The position numbers were made by a program, and so were the translations under genes. Below are positions 42,102-52,302 of a DNA stretch of 64,000 nucleotides, piece by piece. Every line of letters begins with the position of its first letter. Position 1 is the first letter of the stretch. Source of the DNA: Trebonia sp963777905. GTDB lineage: Bacteria > Actinomycetota > Actinomycetes > Streptosporangiales > Streptosporangiaceae. Below the pieces are notes generated by a model that saw only the letters and a program-made list of their open reading frames with translations, was not told the DNA's origin and did not search any database. Location of the stretch: NCBI GenBank assembly GCA_963777905.1, contig CAVZSM010000008.1, positions 270,368 through 334,367 on the forward strand. Reading direction: 5' to 3'.

Positions 42102-43358
42102 ATGGAGCGAATCCCGGTCACGCATGCCGGAAGCCTGATCAGGCCCGCGGAACTCCTTTCCTTTCTGTCCGCGATAGACCAGGGGAAGGCGTTCGACAGC
42201 GCCGATTACCGTGCTGCGCTCGGCCGGGCCGTGGCCGACGTGGTCGCCAAGCAGGTCGAGACCGGCATCGACGTGATCGACGACGGCGAGATGGGCAAGT
42301 CGACCTGGATCACTTACCTCTACGAGCGGACGACCGGGCTTGAGTCCAGGCCCGTGGAAGGCGGGTTCGCCAGCATCATGCCGGCCAGCAGGGACCGGCA
42401 GCACTTCCCCGGCGCGTACGCGGAGCTCGACTCGCTCGACGAGCGGGCGGCCAGGGCCAGCACCAGCCTCGGTGCCGACGGGGACCTGGGCCGTCCCGGC
42501 GCCGCCGACCCGGAGGAAGGGGACGGTCCTGGCGGCGCGTCGGAGTGGGTGTGCACCGGCCCGATGACCTACGACAAGACGGCGCTGGACAGGGACATCG
42601 CGAACTTCAAGGCCGCCCTCGACGCCGCGGGCAAGGCCCACTCCGAGGCGTTCCTGCCGGTGGTGGCCCCGGCCAGCGCCTACTGGCTGAAGAACGAGTA
42701 CTACCCGTCCGACGAGGAGTTCGTCTACGCGCTCGCCGACGCGCTGCACGAGGAGTACAAAGGCATCACCGACGCCGGGCTGCTGCTGCAGGTCGACGAC
42801 GCGGTACTGATGCACGAGGCGGACACCATGCTGTCCAAAGGACAATCGTGGGAGGACTACCGGCGGTGGGCGCAGCTGCGGGTGGACGCGCTCAACCACG
42901 CGCTGCGCGGGCTGCCCGAGGAGCAGATCAGGTACCACATCTGCTTCGGCAGCTGGCACGGGCCGCACGCCTACGACCCGCCGCTGCGCGACTCGGTCGA
43001 CCTCGTGCTCCAGGTGCGGGCGAAGTACTACCTGATGGAGCAGGCCAACCCGCGGCACGAGCACGAGTGGGCGATCTGGGAAGACGTCACGCTGCCGGCG
43101 GACAAGGTCCTGGTCCCCGGCGTGGTCACGCACCACACCAATGTCGTCGAGCACCCCGAACTCGTCGCGCAGCGCCTGGTGCGGCTCGCGAACGTGGTCG
43201 GCAGGGACCGGGTGATGGGCGGCACCGACTGCGGGTTCGCGCAGGGCGCCTTTGTGCACCGGGTGCACGAGGAAATCCAGTGGGCCAAACTAGCCTCACT
43301 CGTCGAGGGCGCGCGGATAGCGTCCCGCGAGCTATGGGGCGTAAAGGCCGAGGCGTGA
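42102..43358 (+). CDS. MetE-core (methionine synthase-like) enzyme, copy 3
   Basis: 418 residues from ATG at 42102 (MERIPVTHAGSLIRP). The barrel keeps the zinc ligands as YHICFGSWHGPH (His, Cys) and MGGTDCGFAQG (Cys). A Gly/Asp-rich insert at residues 118-146 is not seen in copies 1 and 2, and the middle resembles the longer homologues found in degradative clusters. It lies 75 bases before the binding protein of importer 2, so it probably processes the imported compound. Confidence 0.85.
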   Translation: MERIPVTHAGSLIRPAELLSFLSAIDQGKAFDSADYRAALGRAVADVVAKQVETGIDVIDDGEMGKSTWITYLYERTTGLESRPVEGGFASIMPASRDRQHFPGAYAELDSLDERAARASTSLGADGDLGRPGAADPEEGDGPGGASEWVCTGPMTYDKTALDRDIANFKAALDAAGKAHSEAFLPVVAPASAYWLKNEYYPSDEEFVYALADALHEEYKGITDAGLLLQVDDAVLMHEADTMLSKGQSWEDYRRWAQLRVDALNHALRGLPEEQIRYHICFGSWHGPHAYDPPLRDSVDLVLQVRAKYYLMEQANPRHEHEWAIWEDVTLPADKVLVPGVVTHHTNVVEHPELVAQRLVRLANVVGRDRVMGGTDCGFAQGAFVHRVHEEIQWAKLASLVEGARIASRELWGVKAEA

Positions 43359-43433
43359 TCCGCGGCGCCACCGCGGTCATCGCCATCTTTCCAGGCGACG
43401 TGAGAAGACCAGATATCCCAGGAGGAAACGAAA

Positions 43434-44763
43434 TTGCGTAGACATAGAAAAACCGCTTATGCCGGGATCGCCGCCCTCGCGGTAGCGCTCCTGGCAGCGG
43501 CTGGTTGTAGCTCGAGCTCGAGTTCCAGCACGACCCCACCGGCCACCAGCGCCGCCGCGGCACCGTCCCCGAGCGGCACCTCCGGCGGCCTCGGCGCGCA
43601 GTCGGTCACCAACTACCTGACCTACACCGGCGGCAAGTCAGGCCCGGCGAACAGCTCGCTGACGCCCGTCACCGTCGGCTTCGTCAACCAGCAGGGCGGC
43701 CCGCAGGTGATCGGCCAGCACGCCACCGACGGCGCGGAGATGGCGGTCAAGTACATCAACGCCCAGCTCGGCGGTGTCGACGGCCACCCGATCGTGCTTG
43801 ACACCTGCTTCATCGCCTCCGCCGAGGAAGAGGGCACCGGCTGCGCCCAGAAGTTCCTCGCGAACAAGAACGTCCACGTGATCGCCATGGGCGCCGTCGG
43901 TGATCGGCGCGCAGTCCTTCTACAGCACGCTGGGCGGCGCGCTCCCGGTGGTCGGCGGCGTGGCCCCGCTCTCCATCGACGGTCAGCAGAAGAACACCGC
44001 GGTGCTCTTCGGTGACGCCACCAGCGTGCTCGGGCCGATGGGCACCTACGGCAAGGACGTGCTGCACGCCAAGACCGCGGTGATCCTCTACCCCGACACC
44101 GCCTCGGCCACCCCCGGCGCGCTGGCCACCGAGGCGGGGCTGAAGGCGGCCGGCATCTCCGTGAAGATGGGCCCGTACCCGCCGAACACCACCGACCTGA
44201 CCGGCGTGCTCGCGTCGACCGGGGCCGCCTCGGCCGACATGGTCATCCCCGCCGTCGCCGCCCCGGACTGCGTGAACATTCGAGAAGGCGCTCACCCAGC
44301 AGGGCATCACTGACCCCAAGAAGATCGTCGCCGCGCCGCTGTGCCTCAACGGCCAGGTCGCGGCGGGCCTCGGCGGTGACTTCCCCAAGTGGACCTACCT
44401 CATCGCCAGCTCGCTGTTCGGCGACACGACCGACCCGGGCATGATCGAGTACATGAAGCTGGCGCAGACCTACTCCACGCCGGCGAACGCGCCCGACCCG
44501 TGGAACATCGTCGACTTCGGCCAGATGATGACGATCGACAAGATCCTCAACCAGGTCGGCTACGCCAACCTGACCCCGGCCGCGATCCTGTCGGCCGCGA
44601 AGGCGTTCAAGGGCCCGCAGGCCCTCGGCGCCCCGCGCTGGAGTGCGGTTACGACCCGAGCGCGCCCGGCGTCTGCAACAACCGCTCGCAGTTCTTCGAG
44701 TACGCCGGCCATAACAAGTGGATCAAGACGGCCGGCTGGACCCAGCCGCCGGCGGGTGACTGA
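43434..44763 (+). pseudogene. Liv-type substrate-binding lipoprotein 2, frame broken three times
   Basis: Reconstructed as about 442 residues from TTG at 43434, preceded by AGGAGGAAAC. The signal peptide has the lipobox AAAGCSSSS. The frame shifts near 43898-43901 (extra base, then VIGAQSFYSTLGG), near 44279-44281 (extra base, then FEKALTQQGITDPKK) and near 44630-44642 (one base missing, then LECGYDPSAPGVCNN to PPAGD). Each piece joins cleanly to the next with family-like sequence. Called pseudogene only because the frame as given is broken; indel errors are likelier than decay. Confidence 0.75.
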
Positions 44764-44896
44764 TCCGCAACGGCTGACCGCCGCGCCGCGACCGCGGGGG
44801 CTCACCCTCGCGGCCGCGGCGCCGCCGCGTCCTTGCAATCGCGGGCCAACACCGGAACATTTGACGTAGCGGAACCACTGACCGAGGAATGACCCC

Positions 44897-47651
44897 GTGG
44901 AAACACTCCTGCTTTTCATCCTGCTAGGGCTCGGCTCTGGCGCGCTCATCGCGGGCATCTCGCTCGGCGTCGTGGCGACCTACCGTGGCTCGGGGTTCAT
45001 CAACCTGTCCACCGGCGCCATCGCCATGCTCGGCGGCTACGCCTTCTGGTCCCTGACCAGCGGGAAGATCGCCTCGTTCCCGTACGCGGTGGCCCTGCCG
45101 CTCGCCTTGATCTTCGTGCTCGCGGCCGCCACGCTGCTGGAGTTCGTCGTCTACCGTCCGTTGCGCAACACCTCGCCGCTCGCCAGGATGGTCGCCTCGC
45201 TCGGCGTGCTGCTCATCCTGCAGTCGTCCATGCTGCTCGCCTTCGGCGTCACCCAGCAGCCCGCCCCGTCCGTCCTGCCGACGACGCTGATCCACCTGCT
45301 CGGCTCCGGCATCACGCTCGACCGGTTCCTCCTCACCGCCATCGTGGTCGCCGCGACCATCGTGCTCGCCGCGGCCTACAAGTGGACCAAGTTCGGGCTG
45401 GCCACCCGGGCGGCGTCGGAGAACGAGGTCGCGGCGATGCTCAGCGGGGTGTCGCCGGGCACGATCTCGCTCTCCAACTCGCTCATCGCCGCGTTCCTGG
45501 CCGGCTCGCTCGGCATCCTCGCATCGTCGGTCACCCAGCTCGACCCGGAGACGCTGCCGCTGCAGATCATCCCGGCGCTGGCCGCCGCGCTGATCGCGCG
45601 GTTCACCTCCTTCGGCCTGGCCACCGCGGCGGCCTTCGGCATCGGAATCCTCGACTCGCTGCTCCAGCTCGCGTCGACCGAGTCCTGGTTCCCGCAGTCC
45701 GGCGGCGTCGCGATTCCCGGCACGACGGACCTGCTCGCGTTCCTCATCATCATCGGCGTGCTGTTCTGGCGCGGGCGCAGCATTCCCGGCCGCGGCGAGG
45801 TGCAGGAGACCAGGCTGCCGCAAGCGCCGCGGCCGCAGCACCTGTTCCGTTCCGCGCTGATCTTCGGCGGCGGGGCCGCGGTGCTGCTCGTCGTGTTCCC
45901 GTTCGACTTCCGCAACGCGCTGATCAACACGCTGATCGGCATCCTGATGGCGCTGTCGCTCGTCATCATCACCGGCTTCGTCGGCCAGATCTCGATCATC
46001 CAGCTCGCCCTGGCGGGCGCGGCCGGCTTCACGATCTCGCACATGGCGAGCAACTTCGGCATCACCTTCCCGCTCGCGGCGCTCGCGGGCATCGCGGTCG
46101 CCGTCGCCCTCGGCATCCTCACCGCGATTTCCGCCGTCCGGGTACGCGGCACCAGCCTCTCGGTCGTTACCCTGGCCGGCGCCGTGGCCATCGACAACTT
46201 CGGCTTCCAGAACCCGACCTGGGGCGGCGGCGGACTCGGCTCGCCGGTGCCGGAGATGCACTGGTTCGGCGTGGACTTCGGCCCGAACGCCGCGTTCCGC
46301 GGCATCGACGGCAACCAGCCAAGCCCCGTCTTCGGCTGGGTCGTGCTGATCTGCGTAGCTGCTCGCCTGCGTCGGCGTCGGTTACCTGCGGCGCGGCAAG
46401 CTCGGCCAGCGGATGCTCGCCGTCCGTTCCAACGAGCGCGCGGCGGCCGCCGCCGCGATCAACCCGCGGACCGTAAAGCTGTACGCGTTCATCATCGCGG
46501 CCCTCATCGCGGGCGTCGCCGGATGCCTGTACGCCTACAACTTCGGCTCGGTGAGCGCCGACAGGTTCGACGCCTTCACCGCGCTATCGCTGATCGCGTT
46601 CGCCTACGCGGGCGGCATCACGCTCATCTCTGGCGCGGTGTTCGCGGGCCTGATCTCCGCCCAGGCGCTGATCCCGTACGCCCTCCAAAAGTGGTTCGGC
46701 CTGGACGGGAACTGGTTCCTGCTGGTCGGCGGCGTCCTGCTGATCTTCACGCTGCTGCAGAACCCGGAAGGCGTGGCCGGCGACCTCTACCGCCGCCTGC
46801 ACAAGCGGCCGCAGGTCCACGCACCGCAGGTGGACGCCGCGACCCGCGAGCATCTCGTGCCGCGCACGGCGCGCCCCGACCTGTCGGGCCATCCGGCCGC
46901 CCTCACGGTCGAAGGCCTGTCCGTGCGGTTCGGCGGCGTGCACGCGCTGTCGGAGGTGTCGCTCAACGTCCGCGAGGGCGAGCTCGTCGGGCTCATCGGC
47001 CCGAACAGCGCCGGCAAGACCACCCTCATCGACGCCATCTCCGGCTTCGTGACCAGCGCGGGAACCGTCCGGCTCGGCGAGCATGACCTGCGCGGCCTGG
47101 CGCCCTACGACCGCGCCAGGGCCGGCCTGTCCCGCACCTGGCAGACCACCGAGCTGTTCGATGACCTGAACGTCGCGGAGAACCTCACGGTCGCCTCCCG
47201 CGAGGGCACGGTCAGCGAGGAGGCCGTCAGCGAGACGCTCGCCGTAGTCGGCATGGACTGGGCGGCCGGGGCGATGCCCACCCAGCTGTCCTCCGGGCAG
47301 CGCAAGCTCGTCGGCGTCGCCCGCGCCCTGGTCGCCAAGCCGACGCTGCTCTGCCTGGACGAGCCGGCCGCCGGCCTGGACAGCACCGAGAGCGAAGAGC
47401 TGGGCGTCACCCTGCGCCGCCTCGCCGACCAGGGCCAGTCGATGCTGCTCATCGAGCACGACATGGGCCTGGTCCTCGGCATCTGCGACCGGGTGGTGGT
47501 GCTCGAATTCGGCAAGGTCATCGCCGAGGGCACGCCCGAGGTCGTCCGCCGGGACCCGCGGGTCATCGCGGCCTACCTCGGCGAGGACAGCGCCGACCTG
47601 GAAGGGGCCGCTGACGAAGGGGCGGCTGCGGAAACCGCGGAAAAAGCGTAA
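44897..47651 (+). CDS. LivH-LivM-LivG fusion: two permeases plus ATPase in one polypeptide
   Basis: About 917 residues after removing one extra base (A at 46357; GTAGCTG read as GTGCTG). Residues 1-295 are LivH-like (SLGVVATYRGSGFINLSTGA). Residues 310-625 are LivM-like (ALSLVIITGFVGQISIIQLA, VRVRGTSLSVVTLAGAVAID). From about 665 is a LivG ATPase (Walker A GPNSAGKTT, signature LSSGQRKLVGVARAL, Walker B LCLDEPAAGLD, EHDMGL). There is no stop or restart between the modules. Walker A carries Ser where Gly is usual. The lone LivF on the opposite strand would be the second ATPase. Confidence 0.83.
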
Positions 47652-47835
47652 AAGCATTATCCGGAACGTTCGCGGCTGACTCCGCACTCTGATGACTCTC
47701 GATCGGGGCGAGGTAGGGCTACCACTCCATCACAGTGGCTGCCGCCACCATTGTCCGGTGCCGCCAGTGCCCGTTTAGCTTGGACCACGGACTCCGCGAC
47801 GAGTCCGAGGACCGGCTGGGGGGCGGGGGAGCCGC

Positions 47836-50252
47836 ATGGGGATGGCGCTGACGTGGCTGCGACTGGACCTTCGACGACGCTGGCGGTCGCTGGTCGTGCT
47901 CGCGCTGCTCGTCGCGCTGTCCGCCGGCGTCGTGCTGACCGCGGTGGCCGGGGCCAGGCGCGGCGACACGGCCTTCGGCCGGCTGTGGGCGCGGACGCTG
48001 CCCGCGACCGTCGTCGTGCTGCCGAACCAGCCCGGCTTCGACTGGGCGAAGGTCCGCGCGCTGCCCGAGGTCACCGCGCTCGGGCTGTTCGCCGTCTACT
48101 ACGGGGCCGCGGTGGAGGGCATGGACGGCGTGGACCTCGGCTTCCCGCCGGCGAACGCGGACGCGTTCCAGACCGTGGAACGCCCGGTGGTGCTCGCGGG
48201 CCGGATGGCCAACCCAGGCCGGGCGGACGAGGCGGTCGTCACCCCGCACTTCCTGACCGCCCACCACAAGCGGGTCGGCGACATCCTGACGCTGCACCTG
48301 TCCACGCCCGCCCAGGCCGCCGCCGGCATCGACGCGAGCCAGACGCCGCCGGCCGGCCCGCAGGTCAAGATACGCATCGTCGGCGTTATCAAGACCCCGT
48401 TCGGGCTCGACAGCCCAGGCGACAGCGGCGGGGTGATCCCGACGTACGCCCTGCTCACCCGGTACCGCGCCGACATCATGGGCACGACACGAGCAACAGC
48501 CCGACCTACATCAACGGCCTGATCCGGCTGGAGGGCGGCGAGGCCGCGATCCCGGCGTTCCGCGCCGACCTCGCCCGGGTGACCGGGCGGTCCGACATCG
48601 ACGTGCTCGACGAGAACATCTGGGTCGGCGACCCCGTCAGGAAGGTGACCGGATACGAGGCGGCCTGCCTGCTCGCGTTCGGGCTCGCGGCGCTGCTCGC
48701 CGCGCTGGTCCTCGTCGGCCAGTCCGTGGCCAGGTACGCCTCGGCCGCGATGGCGGAGCTGCTGGTGCTGCGGGCGGTGGGGCTGACCCGCCGGCAGGCG
48801 GCGGCGTCCGCCGCGCTCGCCCCAGGGCTGGCCGCGGTCGCCGGCGCCACCCTGGGCGTGGCCGCCGCGATCGTCGCCTCCAACTGGATGCCGATCGGCG
48901 CCGCCTCCCTCGCGGAACCGAGCCCGGGGATCAGCGCCGACTGGCTGGTGCTCGGCGCCGGCTGGGCCGCGTCCGTGCTGCTCGTGCTGGCCGCGACGGC
49001 GGCCATCGCGTGGACCGCCCTGCGGGCCGCGCGGGCGCCGACCTCGCCCGCAGGTCCCCGGCGGTCGCGGCCGCCGGGCGGGCGGGTCTGCCGGTGCCCG
49101 CCATCGTCGGCGCGCGCTTCGCGCTCGAGGCGGGGCGCGGCCGCGCCGCGGTCCCGGTCCGCCCGGCGATCGCGGGCGCGGTCGCCGGCGTGCTCGGCGT
49201 GCTGGCCGCGCTGACGTTCTCCGCGGGCATCTCCAACGCCGTCGCCAACCCGGCGCGGTTCGGGCAGACGTGGCAGCTGGCGACCTTCTACGGCGAGGAC
49301 GGCCAGGACTTCGCCCCGGCGGGCGCGGCGTCCCGTGCCGCGGCGGCCGACCGCGACGTCACCGGGTTCCTCGACGTGCGCATCGCCGGCGCCCAGTCGG
49401 GCCGTGGTCTCGATCGAGAGCTTCACCTACGCCCCGGTGGACGGCAAGCGGGTCCCATGGTGCTGACCGCGGGCCGGATGCCCGCCAGCCCCGGCGAGAT
49501 CGCGCTCGCGCCCACCACCGCGCGGGAGCTGCACGCGGGTGTCGGCTCCGCGGTCCGGCTCGCCGGCGGCGCCGCGGCGCGCACCATGACCGTCTCCGGC
49601 ATCGCGTTCGTCCCGACCGGGTCGCACAACAGCTACGACCAGGGCGCATGGCTGACCCCGGGCGGGTACGACCGGCTGTTCGCGGGCGCGCACTACGCTT
49701 CAAGTTCCACGCGGCGGTGATCTCGCTGCGGCCCGGCGCGAACGCCGCGGCGGTGGCGAGTCGGCTGGACGCCACGGTCGCCAAGGCGACGCACGCCCAG
49801 GGGGTCACTTTCACGCCCCCGAGCCCGCTGCCGGCAGCGGAGCTCGAGGACGTGTCGGTGCTGCCGCTGGCGCTCGGCGGGTTCCTCGCGCTCCTCGCGG
49901 CGGGGGCGGTCGGGCAGGCGCTCGTCATCGCGGTGCGCCGCCGCCGGCATGAGCTCGCGGTGCTGCGCACGCTCGGGCTGACCGGCGGCAGACCCGGCTG
50001 GTGGTGGTCACGCAGGCGAGCGTGCTCGCCGTGATCGGGCTCGCGCTGGGCATCCCGCTCGGCCTCGCGGTCGGCCGCGCCGTCTGGCGGATCGTCGCGG
50101 ACTTCACCCCGCTCGCCTATCACTCGCCGCTGGCGGTCTTGCCGCTGGTGCTGATCGCGCCGGTGACCCTGCTGGCGGCCAACCTGCTGGCCGCCTGGCC
50201 TGGTTACCGCGCCGCGCGGCTGCGTCCTGGGCGCATCCTGCGCGAGGAGTGA
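47836..50252 (+). pseudogene. FtsX-like ABC permease, many frame breaks
   Basis: About 800 residues in total. It begins MGMALTWLRLDLRRRWRSLV, the N-terminal helix and large extracytoplasmic (MacB_PCD-like) domain, and ends with a final FtsX domain containing GGFLALLAAGAVGQALVIAV and the helix VTQASVLAVIGLALGIPLG. Frame changes are seen near 48482, 49030-49060, 49400, 49455, 49697 and 49990; every segment in turn has normal FtsX-family sequence. No partner ATPase is adjacent. A spacer hairpin GGACTC/GAGTCC lies at 47789-47806 upstream. A paralogue is at 53616-56012. Confidence 0.75.
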
Positions 50253-50266
50253 CTTACACCCTGGCC

Positions 50267-50731
50267 TTATACCGGGGCTAGGCCGGCGGCCAGGCTCGTG
50301 GTCAGCGTGCGGCCGGTCCTGCGCAGCGCGGGCCGCAGGAGCTCCCACAGCGGCGTGTCCCCGACGTCCGCGGCGCCGCCGCCCGCCGTGATCGCCCGCG
50401 CGTAGTCGGCGCCCTGGCTGAGCGCCGACATCCGGATCGACACCTCCCGCGCCAGGCCCGGTGCCCGCTCCTCGCCGGGTGTCCCCGGCGCCCCCGGCGC
50501 CCCGAGCGCCCCGAGCGACCTGATGTCGGCCGCCAGCCGGCGCGCCATGTCCGCGAGCCGCTGCGGGAGGTCGAGCGGCAGGTCGGGGCGGCACGGCAGG
50601 GCGCGCCGCCAGGTGGTCGCGATCTCGCTGAGCGCACCGGAAACCGTGGCCAGGTCCCAGGCCATGCCCTCAAGATAGGGGCCGTCGAAATCGGGACGGA
50701 CCGTCGCCCGCGTCTCCTGCGTGCTGATCAT
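50267..50731 (-). CDS. Hypothetical protein, helical
   Basis: 154 residues with no family recognised. The sequence is mostly helical and Ala/Arg/Leu-rich, with a GAPGAPGTPGEE linker at residues 78-89 that separates two helical halves. No signal or membrane segment is seen. It converges on the FtsX-like gene and is divergent from the BlaI-type regulator; the start lies about 50 bases from the CCTAAG palindrome, so the BlaI-type protein might also control it. That it is translated is only moderately supported. Confidence 0.5.
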   Translation of the reverse strand: MISTQETRATVRPDFDGPYLEGMAWDLATVSGALSEIATTWRRALPCRPDLPLDLPQRLADMARRLAADIRSLGALGAPGAPGTPGEERAPGLAREVSIRMSALSQGADYARAITAGGGAADVGDTPLWELLRPALRRTGRTLTTSLAAGLAPV

Positions 50732-50778
50732 CAGCGCCTGCCCATCGTCGTGCCTGCCGTATCGCAGAAACTCTAACG

Positions 50779-50793
50779 CCTAAGGTACTTAGG
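50779..50793. promoter_or_regulatory. Candidate BlaI-type operator
   Basis: CCTAAGGTACTTAGG is a perfect inverted repeat (6-3-6) in the AT-rich gap between the divergent helical protein and the BlaI-type gene. A further half-like site, CCTAGGTAC, lies at 50818-50826. BlaI/MecI dimers bind short palindromes with TAC/GTA cores near their own promoters, so autoregulation is a reasonable inference. Confidence 0.5.
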
Positions 50794-50925
50794 TTACTGA
50801 GGGCTCGCTCTGAACTTCCTAGGTACGGCGAAAGCTGACTCTCGCCATAGGTTCATACGTCATAATTTCTTCCAGAACGGGTGGGGGCGACCGCGGGACC
50901 CGCCGTGACGAGCGGGAGGTGGGGG

Positions 50926-51291
50926 ATGCGCGGTTTCGGCGATCTGGAAAGCGCCATCATGGATCAGGTGTGGTCGGCCGGCCGGCCGCTGCTCGTCCGC
51001 GAGATCCAGCAGGCGCTGTACCCGGAGCGGGCCTACAACACCGTGTGGACGGTGACCGAGATCCTGTACCGCAAGGGCTGGCTGGCCAGGGAGAAGGCGG
51101 GCCGCGCCTACCGGTACCGTGCCACCGTCTCCCGGGACGAGTACACCGGCGACCTGATGGGCGAGGCCCTCGCCGCCAGCGGCGACGTGGTGGCGGCGTT
51201 CCGCAGGTTCGCCGAGCAGATCAGCCCCGACGAGGTCGAGCAGCTGCGGCAGGCGCTCGAGCAGGCACGCCGCGGCGGGAGTGCGCGGTGA
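50926..51291 (+). CDS. BlaI/MecI/CopY-family transcriptional repressor
   Basis: 121 residues from ATG at 50926 after a GGGAGGTGGGGG Shine-Dalgarno. The winged helix has GDLESAIMDQVW, a recognition helix in ERAYNTVWTVTEILYRKGWL and the wing EKAGRAYRYRATVSRDEY, matching the family pattern. The C-terminal dimerisation helix follows. It overlaps the M56 protease gene by GTGA, the usual arrangement in which the membrane protease inactivates the repressor. Confidence 0.92.
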   Translation: MRGFGDLESAIMDQVWSAGRPLLVREIQQALYPERAYNTVWTVTEILYRKGWLAREKAGRAYRYRATVSRDEYTGDLMGEALAASGDVVAAFRRFAEQISPDEVEQLRQALEQARRGGSAR

Positions 51292-52271
51292 TCGCGGCGG
51301 CGGCGCTGCTGGGCTACGCCGCGCTGCTGCTGACCGCCGGAGCGCCGGTGCTGGCGCGGGCCGGCTGGCCGGAGCGCGCGCCGCGGCTGGCCATGGCCGC
51401 GTGGATCGCGCTGGCCTTCTCCGTGATCGTGTCCGTGGTGCTCGCCGGGCTGGTGATGCTCGTGCCCGCTCCGCGGGTGAGCAGCGGCATCTCCTGGCTG
51501 CTCGCGATGTGCGGGATGCAGTTGCGCGCGCGGTACGCCCACCCCGGCGGCGCCGCGCTGGGCGCGGTGGGGGTGCTGGTCGCGGTCATCCTGGTCGCGC
51601 GGCTCGCCTGGTGCGCGGTGGCCACGCTGACCGCTACGGCGCGGGCGGGCCGCAGCCACCGGCTGCGGCTGCGGCTGGCCGGCCGCCAGGACGACCGGCT
51701 CGGCGCCCTGGTCGTCGAGCACGCTGAGCCCGCCGCCTACTGCATGCCAGGCGCCAACCACCCGGTCGTCCTCACCACCGCCGCGCTGCGGCTGCTCAAC
51801 GACACCCAGCTCACCGCCGTGCTGGCGCATGAGCGGGCGCACCAGTCCGGCCGGCACCACCTGCTCGTCTCGCTGGCCGCGATCCCGGCGGCCGCGTTCC
51901 CGTGGGTGCCCGCCTTCCGGCACGCCAGGAGCGAGGTCGCCAGGCTGGCCGAGCTGGCCGCCGACGACGTCGCGGCGGCGCGGTCGCCGCGGCTGGCCGT
52001 GGCCGAGGCGCTGCTCACGCTCGGCGCCGCCCCGGTCGTGCCGGCGGCCGCGTGGGCGCTCGGGGCCGGCGGCTCCACGGCCGCGGCTCGCGTCCGCCGG
52101 CTGATCGCGGCGCCCAACCCGCTCAGCCGCGCGGCGAGCGCGGCGGGCGCGCTCGCCGTCGCCGCGCTGGTCGCGCTGCCGCTTGTCTTGCTGGCCGCCC
52201 CGGCCTTCGGCGCGGTCGGCACCGGCCACCACACGCACTCTGCCGCGTACACGGAGCGGGCCGCCCGGTAA
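51288..52271 (+). CDS. M56-family membrane metalloprotease (BlaR1-like)
   Basis: 327 residues with four to five membrane segments. The zinc protease motif is HERAHQSG (HExxH, about residue 183) with the downstream ELAADDVAA helix that gives the third ligand. There is no C-terminal penicillin-binding sensor domain, so the signal is not a beta-lactam bound to this protein. It presumably cleaves or triggers cleavage of the overlapping BlaI-type repressor. A His-containing tail (GTGHHTHS) lies near the C-terminus. Confidence 0.9.
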   Translation: MIAAAALLGYAALLLTAGAPVLARAGWPERAPRLAMAAWIALAFSVIVSVVLAGLVMLVPAPRVSSGISWLLAMCGMQLRARYAHPGGAALGAVGVLVAVILVARLAWCAVATLTATARAGRSHRLRLRLAGRQDDRLGALVVEHAEPAAYCMPGANHPVVLTTAALRLLNDTQLTAVLAHERAHQSGRHHLLVSLAAIPAAAFPWVPAFRHARSEVARLAELAADDVAAARSPRLAVAEALLTLGAAPVVPAAAWALGAGGSTAAARVRRLIAAPNPLSRAASAAGALAVAALVALPLVLLAAPAFGAVGTGHHTHSAAYTERAAR

Positions 52272-52275
52272 CTTC

Positions 52276-52292
52276 ATACCCCTCGGGGGTAT
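52276..52292. promoter_or_regulatory. CsoR-like copper operator
   Basis: ATACCCCTCGGGGGTAT is a perfect 7-3-7 inverted repeat matching the G/C-tract operators (TACCCC, spacer, GGGGTA) bound by the Cu(I) sensor CsoR and relatives. It ends two bases before a GTG and 11 bases before the ATG of the permease gene, leaving almost no leader. The csoR gene itself is not in the window. Confidence 0.75.
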
Positions 52293-52302
52293 AGTGAGCG
52301 GC

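Noticed and set aside
44389..44763. A separate small gene at the end of binding protein 2
   Set aside because: Its last 40 codons join in sequence to the preceding frame as the natural C-terminus of the binding protein; the first part is out-of-frame translation.
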